64,000 nucleotides of DNA. It comes from G965205255 sp965205255. Lineage in GTDB: Bacteria; Pseudomonadota; Gammaproteobacteria; Pseudomonadales; Endozoicomonadaceae. Shown here one piece after another: positions 26,458 to 36,292 of the stretch. Where the stretch lies: NCBI GenBank assembly GCA_965205255.1, contig OZ242051.1:806001-870000 (forward strand), given 5' to 3'. Each line of letters opens with the position of its first letter. Within the stretch, counting starts at the first letter, position 1. The notes beneath the pieces are model-generated. The model worked only from the letters and a program-made list of their open reading frames with translations, did not search any database and was not told where the DNA came from. The position numbers and the translations under genes are program-made.

Positions 26458-27531
26458 ATGAAAAAAATACAACCGTTTACTAGAGCTAAAGAAAAAAAAG
26501 TTTTATACACTATATATTGTTTACTTAGCACTATGATATTGCTTTCTTTGTCTTCATTGCAGACATCAGCAAAAACACCTGAACAACAAGAATTCTTTGT
26601 TCCTATATTTGGGCCACCATACGCTCCTACAGAAGACATTGATGGAGAATTATTTCCCGACACACTTGATGAAATGATAAAGCGCTTGACAGATAAAGTA
26701 CCACATTTGATCTATATGGAATCTATCACAAAAGGCAAAGGAAAAAATCGTAACACAAAAATAAACCAACCATTTTTATATACCAAAACATCTGAAGAAG
26801 CATTGGAGTTGTTTTTTGCTCTAAGTGAGCTGTTTCCCGAAAATATAGCCTGTGATACAGAAACATTAATTGTTGCATATCAGATCAGTAACAAGAAACT
26901 CTCCGCCTCTGATCTTTATACATTTTTGTTAGCCAGAGCACAGGTTCAAGAGAACACCCCCATATCTAATTTTCATCCATACCATACCTGTTACTATAAA
27001 ATGTCAAGTGTCGTAGGAAAGCCTGTTTATAATAAAAATAGGAGGTTGTTATTATTAAATAATTTAATTCCGGATATCAATAATCAGGCTATTATCGCTG
27101 TAAAAGGTCATATTGGAGTGATAGCCAGAGCAGGAGAAACTGCCTACCTTGCTTCTTCATGGAGTCCTACCCGTGGTATTTTTACTACACCTTTCCACTA
27201 TCCAGGCTCATGGGAATACTTGGAAAAGTGTTGGTCCAATATGAAAGTCGATTTTTATGTAACTCTAGATAAGATCGAGAGTAATCCTTTAATGAAAGAC
27301 CTGCCTCGTTTAAAGAAGTCTAAAAACAGACTTGAAAAAGAAAGTTATCCCAAAGAAAGCTTAGAAGGAGACGATGCTGAAATTAGCATCACCAGCGATC
27401 TAACAGCATCATCAACCTCTTCGACACCAGAACAGCATAAAGATACAGTTGACTCTTTTGAGAGCCTATGCAAATTTATCTACAATAAACTTTATTCTTT
27501 ATATAACTATTTTATACAAAACAATATCTGA
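26458..27531 (+). CDS. Secreted protein, possible NlpC/P60-like cysteine hydrolase
   Basis: 357 residues. A basic N-terminus is followed by a hydrophobic stretch ending near T-S-A-K, a signal peptide or anchor. The middle has a Cys at the start of a predicted helix (I-A-C-D-T-E-T-L-I-V-A-Y). About 90 residues later comes K-G-H-I-G-V-I-A-R-A-G, then Y-L-A-S-S-W-S. Cys followed by H-[IV]-G-[IV] and an A-S-S strand is the NlpC/P60 pattern, but identity is low and this is inference. The C-terminus is Ser/Thr-rich and acidic, then ends in an aromatic amphipathic segment (L-Y-N-Y-F-I-Q). A-G-A-G-G-C-G precedes the ATG. Otherwise unknown. Confidence 0.75.
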   Translation: MKKIQPFTRAKEKKVLYTIYCLLSTMILLSLSSLQTSAKTPEQQEFFVPIFGPPYAPTEDIDGELFPDTLDEMIKRLTDKVPHLIYMESITKGKGKNRNTKINQPFLYTKTSEEALELFFALSELFPENIACDTETLIVAYQISNKKLSASDLYTFLLARAQVQENTPISNFHPYHTCYYKMSSVVGKPVYNKNRRLLLLNNLIPDINNQAIIAVKGHIGVIARAGETAYLASSWSPTRGIFTTPFHYPGSWEYLEKCWSNMKVDFYVTLDKIESNPLMKDLPRLKKSKNRLEKESYPKESLEGDDAEISITSDLTASSTSSTPEQHKDTVDSFESLCKFIYNKLYSLYNYFIQNNI

Positions 27532-27548
27532 AGACATATGGGGAAAAA

Positions 27549-27956
27549 TCAGTTAATTGCAATAGAATATTTCATTTTAATGTAATCACCGTACATGAAT
27601 GTTGCTCGTCGCCCGGGAAGACATTTTTCCAGAAATTGAATGTGTTCAGGAGAGCAGGTAACCAACTTAGCTCTTCCTTTTTCTGTGTTATCACAAACAG
27701 CAGTAACAAACGAAATTTCATGATCATTCAGTACCTGACCAACAGATAAACACCCATGGATAGGCATATTACATGAATATCTAACCTCGCCATTTTTTGA
27801 AATTCGCATTACATCTTCCTGACCAGAAATACCACCTTCGGTATAAAAAGATAGCATTCCTTTCCATGTTCCAACAAGATAACCAGGTACAGAAGTAACT
27901 GATGCGAAAACTGATGAGGATAAACACAGCCACAAAACCAACAGAGTTTTTTTCAT
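27549..27956 (-). CDS. Small secreted protein with G-T-W-K-G motif
   Basis: 135 residues from the ATG at 27956, where a typical signal peptide starts (M-K-K-T-L-L-V, cut near V-F-A-S); the frame itself is open further upstream. The mature part begins L-V-G-T-W-K-G and has five Cys. It is similar in layout to the protein at 36293 (signal, V-G-x-W-[KR]-G, Cys pairs, about 110 residues). W-x-G after a short lead is common in small lipocalin-like beta-barrels, but I cannot assign the fold. It follows RHS2 on the same strand after about 280 bp, so it is the only candidate partner gene there; it converges with the 26458 gene. Confidence 0.7.
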   Translation of the reverse strand: MKKTLLVLWLCLSSSVFASVTSVPGYLVGTWKGMLSFYTEGGISGQEDVMRISKNGEVRYSCNMPIHGCLSVGQVLNDHEISFVTAVCDNTEKGRAKLVTCSPEHIQFLEKCLPGRRATFMYGDYIKMKYSIAIN

Positions 27957-28237
27957 ATAATGAATCCAAGAAAAGTACTGACCAGAGCTACAGAAAATAG
28001 TCGTTAATTCTGCTGACCAAAATCTGACATTACGGTCAGATCCTTGCATCTTCTGTAGAAGAAAATATGCTTTTAAGCATATGATTCATTAAGAATATCG
28101 TCAAATTAGCTTTGTAAAATATTATAAATACTTTTGTGCAATCAACTCTGTTACAAATTTGATCACCAACCTAAACAGGCTTAGTTATTACAACACAACC
28201 AGGATATTTATATGTGTACGTGACAGGTTGTTCATCA

Positions 28238-31200
28238 CTAGATATTAGCATTAAAATATTTTGCATTTACAGGTAATATATCTCCTGCACCCATATATAC
28301 GACGAAGTGAGATCCCTTGTCATATCGATAAGAATACTCATGACCAAGGCCGATTCTATTATATTCAGGCTGAACACGAGCATTATAGTTTTCTGCCGGA
28401 GTACCAGGAATATAGGGTGCATCAGTGATAATATATCCCTGATTTTTATCAACATAAACTCTTACAGTGCTATAGTGTGAATATTTTCCACCATAAAAAC
28501 GTTTTGAACTATAAAGTTTGTTTAGCTTGTCGGCCTCTAATGTCATCTTTTCTATTGATGACGGCGAATTATATTCTTTATCCGCTAAATCCATAGGACC
28601 ACCATAGATAGTGAATTTTGAGAGTTGTGTTAACTTATATACTCTTACTTCGTCTGTGTAAACCTCTCTGCTTTCTCCGCCCTCAAGTTTTCTTAATAAA
28701 CGTATTTCTTCAACAGACATTCGCCTTAATGGTATCTCTTCTGGGGTCGTAACTGTCTCCTTTACAGAGTTTTCTCCCCTGCGTGCAAAAAGACCAATGC
28801 CAGCACCCAGTCCGGATGCTACTGATACGGCCATCAATGCCATGGATACATGCCCCAAGACATTTACTGCTATTGCAAGCCCCACTTTGTCTGCCAAACC
28901 AGGGTTAACCGTCATTCCCATACCAATGTCTGAGCCGGCCTCACCACTTAATCCTGAAATACTACCACTGACGCCAGATGTTATGATCATTAAACTGGTT
29001 AGTTTTTCAGCACCCGTGACAGCGCTGGCAGCACTGGCAACACCGGAAAAATCGATCGCTAAACCCATTCCGAATGCTACCACACCATTTGCAATACCAA
29101 ACGCTTGGTTAGCAATGGCAAGATTTTTATTTTTTGGTAATGCAGTACCTGCAATTTGTAACCCTCCTGAAACTGTGCCAACTGCCATGGTAACACCACT
29201 AGCAACACCCGAGGCTATACCTGCAGCGGTAGCTCCGGCTGCGCTGGCAGCCCCCACAGCAACCACCGGCAGCAATACGGCAGAGACAACAGACATGGCA
29301 ATACTTAAGCCTCCTAGCGCATAGCCCAGCCATTTGGGCATATGACCTGTTGGGTCAGTGTTCATTACCGGATTATTATCGCCAAATCCATAACCATCTA
29401 TTTTTCTGAACGGGCTGTAACTATCATGACTCATAAAGTGCCGGTATACCGGATTATAAGATCGGTATCCTCCCCCTAAAAACTGATACCCTGTAGCCGG
29501 ATCACTCATCTGGTTATCAAACCCCGGCTGATGACTTTTCCACCAGTTATTCTGTGTCGTTAGTTTAAACTTTTCCGGTAGTGCCTGTGCCCTGCTGTCA
29601 GAAAGATTATCATCCATGCCATAAGGGCTGTAAACATGATCGCTGACGCTTTGCCCGGAACCATTAAGGGTAACCAGTACATCTCCTTTATAGTCATGCA
29701 GATACCAGCGATTAATCACACCATCCTCACTGTGAGCAACTCCTCCAAGCTCAACACTGTTATGCATTGTGCCATGAGCATCGCTTTGCACCTGTTCAAT
29801 AATATTATTACCCTGATAAACCATATACAAAGGTGGTTGTAAGGCTTTGCCCCGTGCATTAAATGGCTGCTCTACCACCTGATGACCTGCGCTGTCATAC
29901 CGGTAAAGGGTTTTTTCTCCTGTCTTATGGTTGGTAAAACTATCCTGTTGACCAAAAGCATTGTAATGCAGAGTGTTACCATCGGCATCCTGAGTAATTC
30001 TTCCTGAACCATCATAAGTGATCATTTTTGGACGAGCATTAAAGTTTGAAGCATTGGTTGCCCACTCTGTACTGAAAGCGATCATACGATGCGGATCATA
30101 ATCATCACTACGAGATTCAGAAGGCCCGGCATACGTATAATGAGTCGTTTTGCTTGTGTTTTTTCCAGCAGAGGTAACCAGCGTCTCATTCACCGTCTTA
30201 ATGTTATTCCATTGATCAAACGTATAATGTTGTGAGGTGATAATCGATGGGGTTGTTAGGTTACTGCCCGATACATCTGTATCTTCTGGGCATAATATAC
30301 TGGCTGTGCCTAGTTTGCCGGTGACGCTACAAGTCATATCTGTCAGACTATTCGTGTTTTTATCATAGGTATAAGTCTGGGTGGCACTGTTATTTTTCTC
30401 TGTTCTAGTCAGCGTTGTAATATTATGAGTTTTAACATCATAGGTATAGCTAAGTTGCTGTAAAATTACATTATCTCTTTCATCAACAGTGCTTTCAAGC
30501 GATCCTAAATCATTATAAATAAAACGACGAACAACACCTACTCCGTTGGTTGACATGGCAGGTCGGTTAAAATAAGGCGCATAGGTGACACTGGACAGCA
30601 ATGTCGGCTGAGTTGAGCCGGGTAAAGTCACCTGTGACTGTAAAACCCTACCCAGTTCATCATGAATTGCTGAATATGTGTTTCCGGCTAAATCTTTCAG
30701 ACTCACAGGGGCACCATAACGATCGTATGCAACACTTTCAGTACCTGTTGGATAATCTATTCTCGGAGGAGACTTTAATGTTATTGGTGTACTACGTATG
30801 ACTTTTATTAGAAAACCTGTATCAGGATCATAGTCGTAATGCAAATGACTGATCACATCTTCTTTATCAGTTATTTGCCATGTTGATGGATCATAGGTGT
30901 AAATAACAAAAGTGACACCATCCACGGATGCACTGGTGATCGCAAAACTATTGTAAGTGAAGGTAAACTGATGCGATTTCTCGGTTTTTGTCGCCGCCGT
31001 TGTCATGCTGAGTAACCGGCCATCTGCATCGTAGGTATACCTGTTAGTATTACCATACTCGTCTGTCTGCCAGGCAAGATTACCTTCGTCGTCATAACCT
31101 CGACTACCTAATATATGGCACACGGCTTGCCCCACAGGTTGCACACAACGGGAAGTTTTGTTGCCCTGAATATCAAAACTGTCGTGAATCATACTGCCAT

Positions 31201-34200
31201 TGGGTGTAGTGGTGGAAACCAGGTTTCCATGTTGCCACTGCCAGTGAATTTGTGTACCGTTGGGCAAGGTCTGTTCTGTTCTGCGACCATTACCGTCATA
31301 CTCAGTGGCCGATTCAGATAACCATGCCTTTGCCTTAATCGCTTCGTTCACAAAGGCAAACAAGCCATTTTTTCCGCCGGGGGGTAATAAGCCATAACTC
31401 TGTACTGTTTTCAGACTCTTTGCAGAGATCAGCTGACTTTCCAGTGCAATGAGTGTTTTTTTCAGCTGAGGCGTATATAACGGTTTTCCATTGACCTTTA
31501 CATCAGGTGCTAATGCAAAGATGTACTCAGCGACAGGTTTTCCAATAGTGTTTGATTGCACAACGCTTAAATCAGGTGCCAGCTTTTCGCCCCGATTGTC
31601 TCTGCCTGTGGCTACCTGATAACTCATCAGCAACATCTGAGAATCGTTACGTGCCTGAACGCTGATAGTACCATCGGCAGATTTTTTCCATACAGGACGA
31701 TTCAGTAAATCATAACCATAATGGCTGGTCAGCCCAATGGTCTTACCGTTATGGTCTGCGGCATGAAAGGTTGTTTTACTGCTCAGATTTCCGGTAGCTG
31801 TGTAGGTCATGGCACTGTCTTGTATCCAGTTCGATGTCCCTGTCATCGGTGCACTGGCCTGTGCTTTACTACGATGCCAGTCTGACAAAATCACCTGATT
31901 TTTCCCGCCTCCGGCATAAACGACTTTGTTTTGAGTGCCCCCTGGCAGGGTCGTCACTGTTGCAGCTTCTTTGCTGTTGAAAATATATGTCCAGTGGGTC
32001 GTCTGAGCAAGCCCCCCTGTTTCTGGGGTAATCACTTCTTTAACAGGACGTTGCCAAATGTCGTAAGTCCAATCAATATGCAAGGTTTTCAAAGGGTCAT
32101 CATTAGACAGTTTTACACCACTGGTCAGTGAATAAACTGTTTTTCCTAACGACAGACTTCCATCACCTGCCGCCAGTAACCGGTTAATGTTGTGAATATC
32201 TGAAGGGGGTTGCTTCTGAGCTACTTCGATATCAGTGGTAAAGGTGTGCAATCTGTTATTGATGTGGTGAATAACGTTAAAAGATACCTGTTCAGGTTGC
32301 CCGCTACCGGCAAGCTGTGATTGTCCCGTTGCTAACACCGCAGGCTGATTATATTTTGAGACACTCAGCCCAATTAACTGACCATAAGTTAAACTACTCT
32401 GGTCAGTATTATACTGAAAATGCGTGCCTGTAATTAACTGACTGGGTGACAGTTCAGGTAAAGCATCTCCAGGTTTAATGTCAGTGATAACACCAGGTGA
32501 AACTGTTCCGACAGTTTTAGTAACCACCTGCCAGCTCCCTGCTTGCCCTGAATTGTCTTCTCCTACCTCATGAGAAAAACGGCTTTGACTGAACAATTTA
32601 GAGGAAGTTAACCCATTCGTTCTACTGTGGTGAGCACTACTCCATAATTGCCGAACGGTATGCCATTGTCGCTTTAACAATTGCTGATACTTTTTTATGC
32701 GTACCCTGTATTTTTGAGCGACAGGGATTACTGTATAGTTAAATTCCACTTCCACACCACAAGACTGATGACCTGTGGTAGCAAAACTGACAAACGGTCT
32801 GCTCCCAGCAGGCGTTTGCCTAGAAGGAAGCTGTATTACCTTTTCAGGCAATGTCACCTGTGGCCAGTCGGGGTCCATTTTCGGGCAATGACTATCACCT
32901 TGTAACGGACAATACTGAATAAAAGTCTGCCTGCCATAAGCATCCTGCTGCCAGATCATCTGACCATTGTTATCATACGCTTTTTGCTGTAACACTTTAG
33001 CAGGAAATACCGCACTGTCCGGCCCATCGCGGGTTAAGGCATACAAGGTTTTAGTAGTTTGCTTCGGAAGGGAGTACGTTGAAGGCAGTTCGGAAAAAGT
33101 GGTTTCTTTCCACGGCGAATAGGTGACATCATTTCTGGCTATGAGCGAGTGGCGTAAATCGTCAGCCTGAGAAACAGTCAGTGGAAGGTGATACCTGTTA
33201 TAAATTGTGGTTGTAGTCGTCAGGCCATTGTCTTTGGAAACCGTGTACGTGTAATCATCAGCACGATCAAATAAGTTATCTTTTCCAGGCTCGTTACTGA
33301 TACCACTAAGATAACCGGTAAAATTATGCTGATCAGAAGGTCCACCGCTGTATTGATACCACACCTTTCGGGTAGGAATGACCTGACTGTTTACAGGTGC
33401 TGGAGTAGTTATCTCTTCTGTCACCACCGGTAGATGCCCCTGACTAAGCCCTTCAGGTAACCCCTGAGGTTCTGAGGTACTGCGATCTGACTCATCATTG
33501 TAAAGAAATGTGCTAGATTTTCCTGAAGGCTCGGTGACTGTTTTCAACAGCTGGGGATAGCTGCCCTGCTCATCATAATCAAAACGCATCAGTGAGGGTT
33601 TGTTGCCACCTGCAACACTTTTACTGTTAAAAGAGGGCATGGAAACAAATTGGACAGTATTCTCACCCCTGACCTGACCTAAATGCAAGACAATGTCTTG
33701 CTGTCCGTGTACAGTAACCTTACTTCCCAGATACGTTATTCGGACACCTTCGTTTTTACAGGCATTATCTACCCCTTCAACTTGGGTCAGAGTCAGAGGA
33801 TGACTGCATACATAAAGCAAACGACGGGTAATATCGTCAGGTCCATTGCGATCATAATAAAACCATACTCTCTGCCCGTCATGCCCCTCTTCCCAATCTT
33901 CATAACCATATTGTAAATGTTCACGGGTACCGGAGGCAGTAGCGATAGTCCAGTCACCGGGCTCACCGGTAATAGTCACATCACCTAATTTGTGCCGCAG
34001 GGGATGCCAGTATATCTGACCCTGTTTATTCCGATCACTGACCATGGTAAAACTGTGACCGTCACCGGTAGTTATATCGGTGGTTTTATGACCTAAAACC
34101 TCAGAAAAAGACGGATGTTCGGTACCTACATTAAATGTCCAGTGTGATCCCAGACCCAGCCTACCGGTACCATGAGCTAAAGAGTTGCCGGCATATGAAA

Positions 34201-34627
34201 GCATCAGATCTCTTTTGCTCTGTCCCTGATCATACAAAGTGCTCGCCACGACCATTCCAAACGATACGCTGCCGGTTCTTGGATCAACCGAAGCATTCGC
34301 TTCACCGTGAAAACTGTTGGCGTTAGAGGGCAATGCTGTTGAGTTAACGGATGCCTGAGCGAATGCCTGCCAGCTACGGTGATTTACCGTTGGTAATGGT
34401 TTGAAAACAGGGGAATTAAACGACGATAATTTAGTTGATATTGAACCGGTGTTAGATGAATATGGGATATACTTTGACTTTCTGCTCGTCTTATCAATAG
34501 CAATGTGTACCTTTTCACAGGCAAAAACAATCTGTTCAACAGGTATAATACAGATTGAAAATACTGACAAATAAACAAGGAAATAGTATAAGAACATAAT
34601 AACAGAACCATGATAGTAAGCTTTCAT
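28238..34627 (-). CDS. RHS2: giant exported YD-repeat protein with kinase-like tip
   Basis: 2,129 residues from an ATG without a clear ribosome site. The N-terminal hydrophobic segment has I-I-P-V-E-Q-I-V-F-A-C. The shell shares with RHS1 and RHS3-5 the blocks V-D-P-R-T-G, T-G-D-G-H-S-F-T-M-V and W-F-Y-Y-D-R and many Y-D repeats. The core closes at about residue 1764 (D-G-Y-G-F-G, N-T-D-P-T-G-H). A hydrophobic Ala/Gly-rich region follows to about 1945. The tip (about 1946-2129) differs from the others: L-E-G-G-E-S-R-E-V-Y then V-R-V-Y-K-L resembles a kinase Gly-loop and Lys strand, and D-I-L-P-V-N fits a catalytic-loop D-x-x-x-x-N. The protein ends a few residues later, with no room for a D-F-G segment. 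Kinase similarity is inference. Confidence 0.93.
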   Translation of the reverse strand: MKAYYHGSVIMFLYYFLVYLSVFSICIIPVEQIVFACEKVHIAIDKTSRKSKYIPYSSNTGSISTKLSSFNSPVFKPLPTVNHRSWQAFAQASVNSTALPSNANSFHGEANASVDPRTGSVSFGMVVASTLYDQGQSKRDLMLSYAGNSLAHGTGRLGLGSHWTFNVGTEHPSFSEVLGHKTTDITTGDGHSFTMVSDRNKQGQIYWHPLRHKLGDVTITGEPGDWTIATASGTREHLQYGYEDWEEGHDGQRVWFYYDRNGPDDITRRLLYVCSHPLTLTQVEGVDNACKNEGVRITYLGSKVTVHGQQDIVLHLGQVRGENTVQFVSMPSFNSKSVAGGNKPSLMRFDYDEQGSYPQLLKTVTEPSGKSSTFLYNDESDRSTSEPQGLPEGLSQGHLPVVTEEITTPAPVNSQVIPTRKVWYQYSGGPSDQHNFTGYLSGISNEPGKDNLFDRADDYTYTVSKDNGLTTTTTIYNRYHLPLTVSQADDLRHSLIARNDVTYSPWKETTFSELPSTYSLPKQTTKTLYALTRDGPDSAVFPAKVLQQKAYDNNGQMIWQQDAYGRQTFIQYCPLQGDSHCPKMDPDWPQVTLPEKVIQLPSRQTPAGSRPFVSFATTGHQSCGVEVEFNYTVIPVAQKYRVRIKKYQQLLKRQWHTVRQLWSSAHHSRTNGLTSSKLFSQSRFSHEVGEDNSGQAGSWQVVTKTVGTVSPGVITDIKPGDALPELSPSQLITGTHFQYNTDQSSLTYGQLIGLSVSKYNQPAVLATGQSQLAGSGQPEQVSFNVIHHINNRLHTFTTDIEVAQKQPPSDIHNINRLLAAGDGSLSLGKTVYSLTSGVKLSNDDPLKTLHIDWTYDIWQRPVKEVITPETGGLAQTTHWTYIFNSKEAATVTTLPGGTQNKVVYAGGGKNQVILSDWHRSKAQASAPMTGTSNWIQDSAMTYTATGNLSSKTTFHAADHNGKTIGLTSHYGYDLLNRPVWKKSADGTISVQARNDSQMLLMSYQVATGRDNRGEKLAPDLSVVQSNTIGKPVAEYIFALAPDVKVNGKPLYTPQLKKTLIALESQLISAKSLKTVQSYGLLPPGGKNGLFAFVNEAIKAKAWLSESATEYDGNGRRTEQTLPNGTQIHWQWQHGNLVSTTTPNGSMIHDSFDIQGNKTSRCVQPVGQAVCHILGSRGYDDEGNLAWQTDEYGNTNRYTYDADGRLLSMTTAATKTEKSHQFTFTYNSFAITSASVDGVTFVIYTYDPSTWQITDKEDVISHLHYDYDPDTGFLIKVIRSTPITLKSPPRIDYPTGTESVAYDRYGAPVSLKDLAGNTYSAIHDELGRVLQSQVTLPGSTQPTLLSSVTYAPYFNRPAMSTNGVGVVRRFIYNDLGSLESTVDERDNVILQQLSYTYDVKTHNITTLTRTEKNNSATQTYTYDKNTNSLTDMTCSVTGKLGTASILCPEDTDVSGSNLTTPSIITSQHYTFDQWNNIKTVNETLVTSAGKNTSKTTHYTYAGPSESRSDDYDPHRMIAFSTEWATNASNFNARPKMITYDGSGRITQDADGNTLHYNAFGQQDSFTNHKTGEKTLYRYDSAGHQVVEQPFNARGKALQPPLYMVYQGNNIIEQVQSDAHGTMHNSVELGGVAHSEDGVINRWYLHDYKGDVLVTLNGSGQSVSDHVYSPYGMDDNLSDSRAQALPEKFKLTTQNNWWKSHQPGFDNQMSDPATGYQFLGGGYRSYNPVYRHFMSHDSYSPFRKIDGYGFGDNNPVMNTDPTGHMPKWLGYALGGLSIAMSVVSAVLLPVVAVGAASAAGATAAGIASGVASGVTMAVGTVSGGLQIAGTALPKNKNLAIANQAFGIANGVVAFGMGLAIDFSGVASAASAVTGAEKLTSLMIITSGVSGSISGLSGEAGSDIGMGMTVNPGLADKVGLAIAVNVLGHVSMALMAVSVASGLGAGIGLFARRGENSVKETVTTPEEIPLRRMSVEEIRLLRKLEGGESREVYTDEVRVYKLTQLSKFTIYGGPMDLADKEYNSPSSIEKMTLEADKLNKLYSSKRFYGGKYSHYSTVRVYVDKNQGYIITDAPYIPGTPAENYNARVQPEYNRIGLGHEYSYRYDKGSHFVVYMGAGDILPVNAKYFNANI

Positions 34628-34821
34628 AAGAAGTAACTAAAATTGGAATAGACTGTGAATAAATTTTTTGTGGATTTACTGAGATTCAGCACAAAACCAA
34701 TAGTATAAGAAAATACAAAAGGTAGTTTTCCTATAGCATGAATCATCAGAGTAGGGTAATCCCCCCAGAAAATAACCGTATTTAAAAGTAGACTGTTAAG
34801 AAATGAGAAAAGAGGTCTGCG

Positions 34822-35088
34822 ATGAAGAAGTCACGTTTTACTGAAACACAGATTATTAACATCCTGAAAGAAAGTGAAAATGGTTTGCCAGTGGCTGAAA
34901 TATGTCGCAAACATGGGATGAGCGAAGCAACATTTTATAAATGGCGAGCAAAATACGGTGGTATGGATGTTTCGCTGATGAAGCAGTTTAAGACACTGGA
35001 AGAAGAAAACCGGCGTTTAAAAAAGATGTATGCTGAAGAGCGATTGAAAGCAGATATTCTTCAGGAGGCTATCGAAAAAAAGTGGTAA
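34822..35088 (+). CDS. IS3-family transposase OrfA
   Basis: 88 residues. An HTH_Tnp_1 domain (F-T-E-T-Q-I-I-N-I-L-K-E, then E-I-C-R-K-H-G-M-S-E-A-T-F-Y-K-W-R) is followed by a leucine-zipper-like coiled coil (L-E-E-E-N-R-R-L-K-K-M). Matches the IS407 group. The run A-AAA-AAG at 35075-35082, just before its stop, is the usual -1 frameshift site that makes the OrfAB transposase. Confidence 0.95.
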   Translation: MKKSRFTETQIINILKESENGLPVAEICRKHGMSEATFYKWRAKYGGMDVSLMKQFKTLEEENRRLKKMYAEERLKADILQEAIEKKW

Positions 35089-35927
35089 AGCCCTGTCAAA
35101 GAAAGGTACTGGCACAAAGGGCAGTAAACAAACGTCACATCAGTATACGAACGGCATGTTGCTGCTTTAAAATCAGTGAAACCTGCTATCGGTACAAGTC
35201 TGTACTGAGTTCAGATAATGAACTCATAGCCAATGAACTAATGCGCCTGACTAATGAACACCGCACATGGGGTTTTGGTTTGTGCTTTTTATATCTGCGT
35301 AATGTTCAAGGCTGTCCATATAATCATAAGCGGGTTTACCGTATTTATTGCGAGCTTGCATTGAATCTACGGATCAAACCTAAACGGCGATTAAAACGAG
35401 ATAAGTCAGAAAGATTAGAGGTCCCTGCAAATATCAATAATTCCTGGTCAATGGACTTTATGCAGGATACACTGGCAACAGGAAAAAACTTCAGGACGTT
35501 TAATGTTCTGGATGACTGCAACCGTGAAGGTTTGGGTATTGAAGTGGATCATTCATTACCTTCTTTAAGAGTTATTCGAACGTTGGAACGTATTATGACA
35601 TGGCGAGGTCAGCCATCAAGGATTCGATGCGACAATGGTCCGGAGTATATCAGTATTGAGATACGTCAATGGGCAAAGAAAAAAGGTATTGTGCTGCAAT
35701 ATATTCAGCCGGGCAAGCCACAACAAAATGCTTATGTGGAAAGATACAACAGAACTGTCAGACATGAATGGCTGAATCAACATTTGTTTGAATCACTGGA
35801 TCACGCCAGAGAAACGGCAACACAATGGCTCTGGCAATACAACAATGAAAGGCCTAATATGGCTTTAGGCGGAATAACCCCAAAACAGAAACTTGAGCAA
35901 TTGAATTCTACTTTTGAAAGCGGTTAA
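35082..35927 (+). CDS. IS3-family transposase OrfB (catalytic part)
   Basis: 281 residues in the -1 frame relative to orfA, overlapping it by 7 bp. The rve integrase core has all three acidic residues: S-M-D-F-M, R-C-D-N-G-P-E-Y, and N-A-Y-V-E-R-Y-N-R-T-V-R (DDE with the IS3-type spacing). It ends with N-N-E-R-P-N-M-A-L. The first codon is GTG, but the protein is normally made by frameshift from orfA. No damage seen. Confidence 0.95.
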   Translation: MVKPCQRKVLAQRAVNKRHISIRTACCCFKISETCYRYKSVLSSDNELIANELMRLTNEHRTWGFGLCFLYLRNVQGCPYNHKRVYRIYCELALNLRIKPKRRLKRDKSERLEVPANINNSWSMDFMQDTLATGKNFRTFNVLDDCNREGLGIEVDHSLPSLRVIRTLERIMTWRGQPSRIRCDNGPEYISIEIRQWAKKKGIVLQYIQPGKPQQNAYVERYNRTVRHEWLNQHLFESLDHARETATQWLWQYNNERPNMALGGITPKQKLEQLNSTFESG

Positions 35928-35943
35928 TAATGGGGGGATTACC

Positions 35944-36292
35944 GTAGCACTACCTGCATGAAAAAAAATAGGAATAAACCGGTAGTAAATCTGATGTTTT
36001 ATCTTTTATTCGTGGATATCATGATAAATGATTCTTTTATTAGGTATAGACAACAGATTTGTAATTAATAAATTGTTGTTTATTATTTTTCTTTGTACAG
36101 GGTGTTGTAAACCAACTTTTTGTAACGGAATACTAAAAAAAACAAAATAAGTTTATTTGATTGCAAAGAAAAAGAAACTGGCAGAAAACCCATAAAAGCT
36201 TCATACAGGAGACCTTTATGGGTGCTTATATTCCACATTGAGTGTTACTCAATAACTCAAAAGCATCTTCTGTGAAAATAGTATACTGTTGC
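35944..36292. other. Intergenic region between IS and the secreted gene
   Basis: 349 bp, AT-rich. It contains the terminator at 36188-36223 and no credible gene. Confidence 0.5.
36184..36223 (-). terminator. Intrinsic terminator of the 36293 gene
   Basis: ACCCATAAA (36188-36196) pairs with TTTATGGGT (36215-36223). On the minus strand the stem is followed by TTTT and lies 70 bp past the stop of the secreted protein gene. Confidence 0.7.

Larger units (their letters stand above)
34755..35943 (+). mobile_element. IS3-family element (IS407-like), intact
   Basis: 1,189 bp bounded by perfect 13-bp inverted repeats (GGTAATCCCCCCA at 34755-34767, its complement at 35931-35943). The 4-bp direct repeat GTAG flanks it on both sides (34751-34754 and 35944-35947). 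It contains orfA and orfB joined by a slippery A-run. It inserted upstream of RHS2, about 130 bp from its start. All parts look functional, so the insertion is probably recent. Confidence 0.95.

Noticed and set aside
28797..29324. 175-codon open frame on the plus strand
   Set aside because: It is antisense to the Gly/Ala-rich segment of RHS2; the Pro/Ala/Thr-rich translation is typical of a shadow frame and there is no ribosome site.
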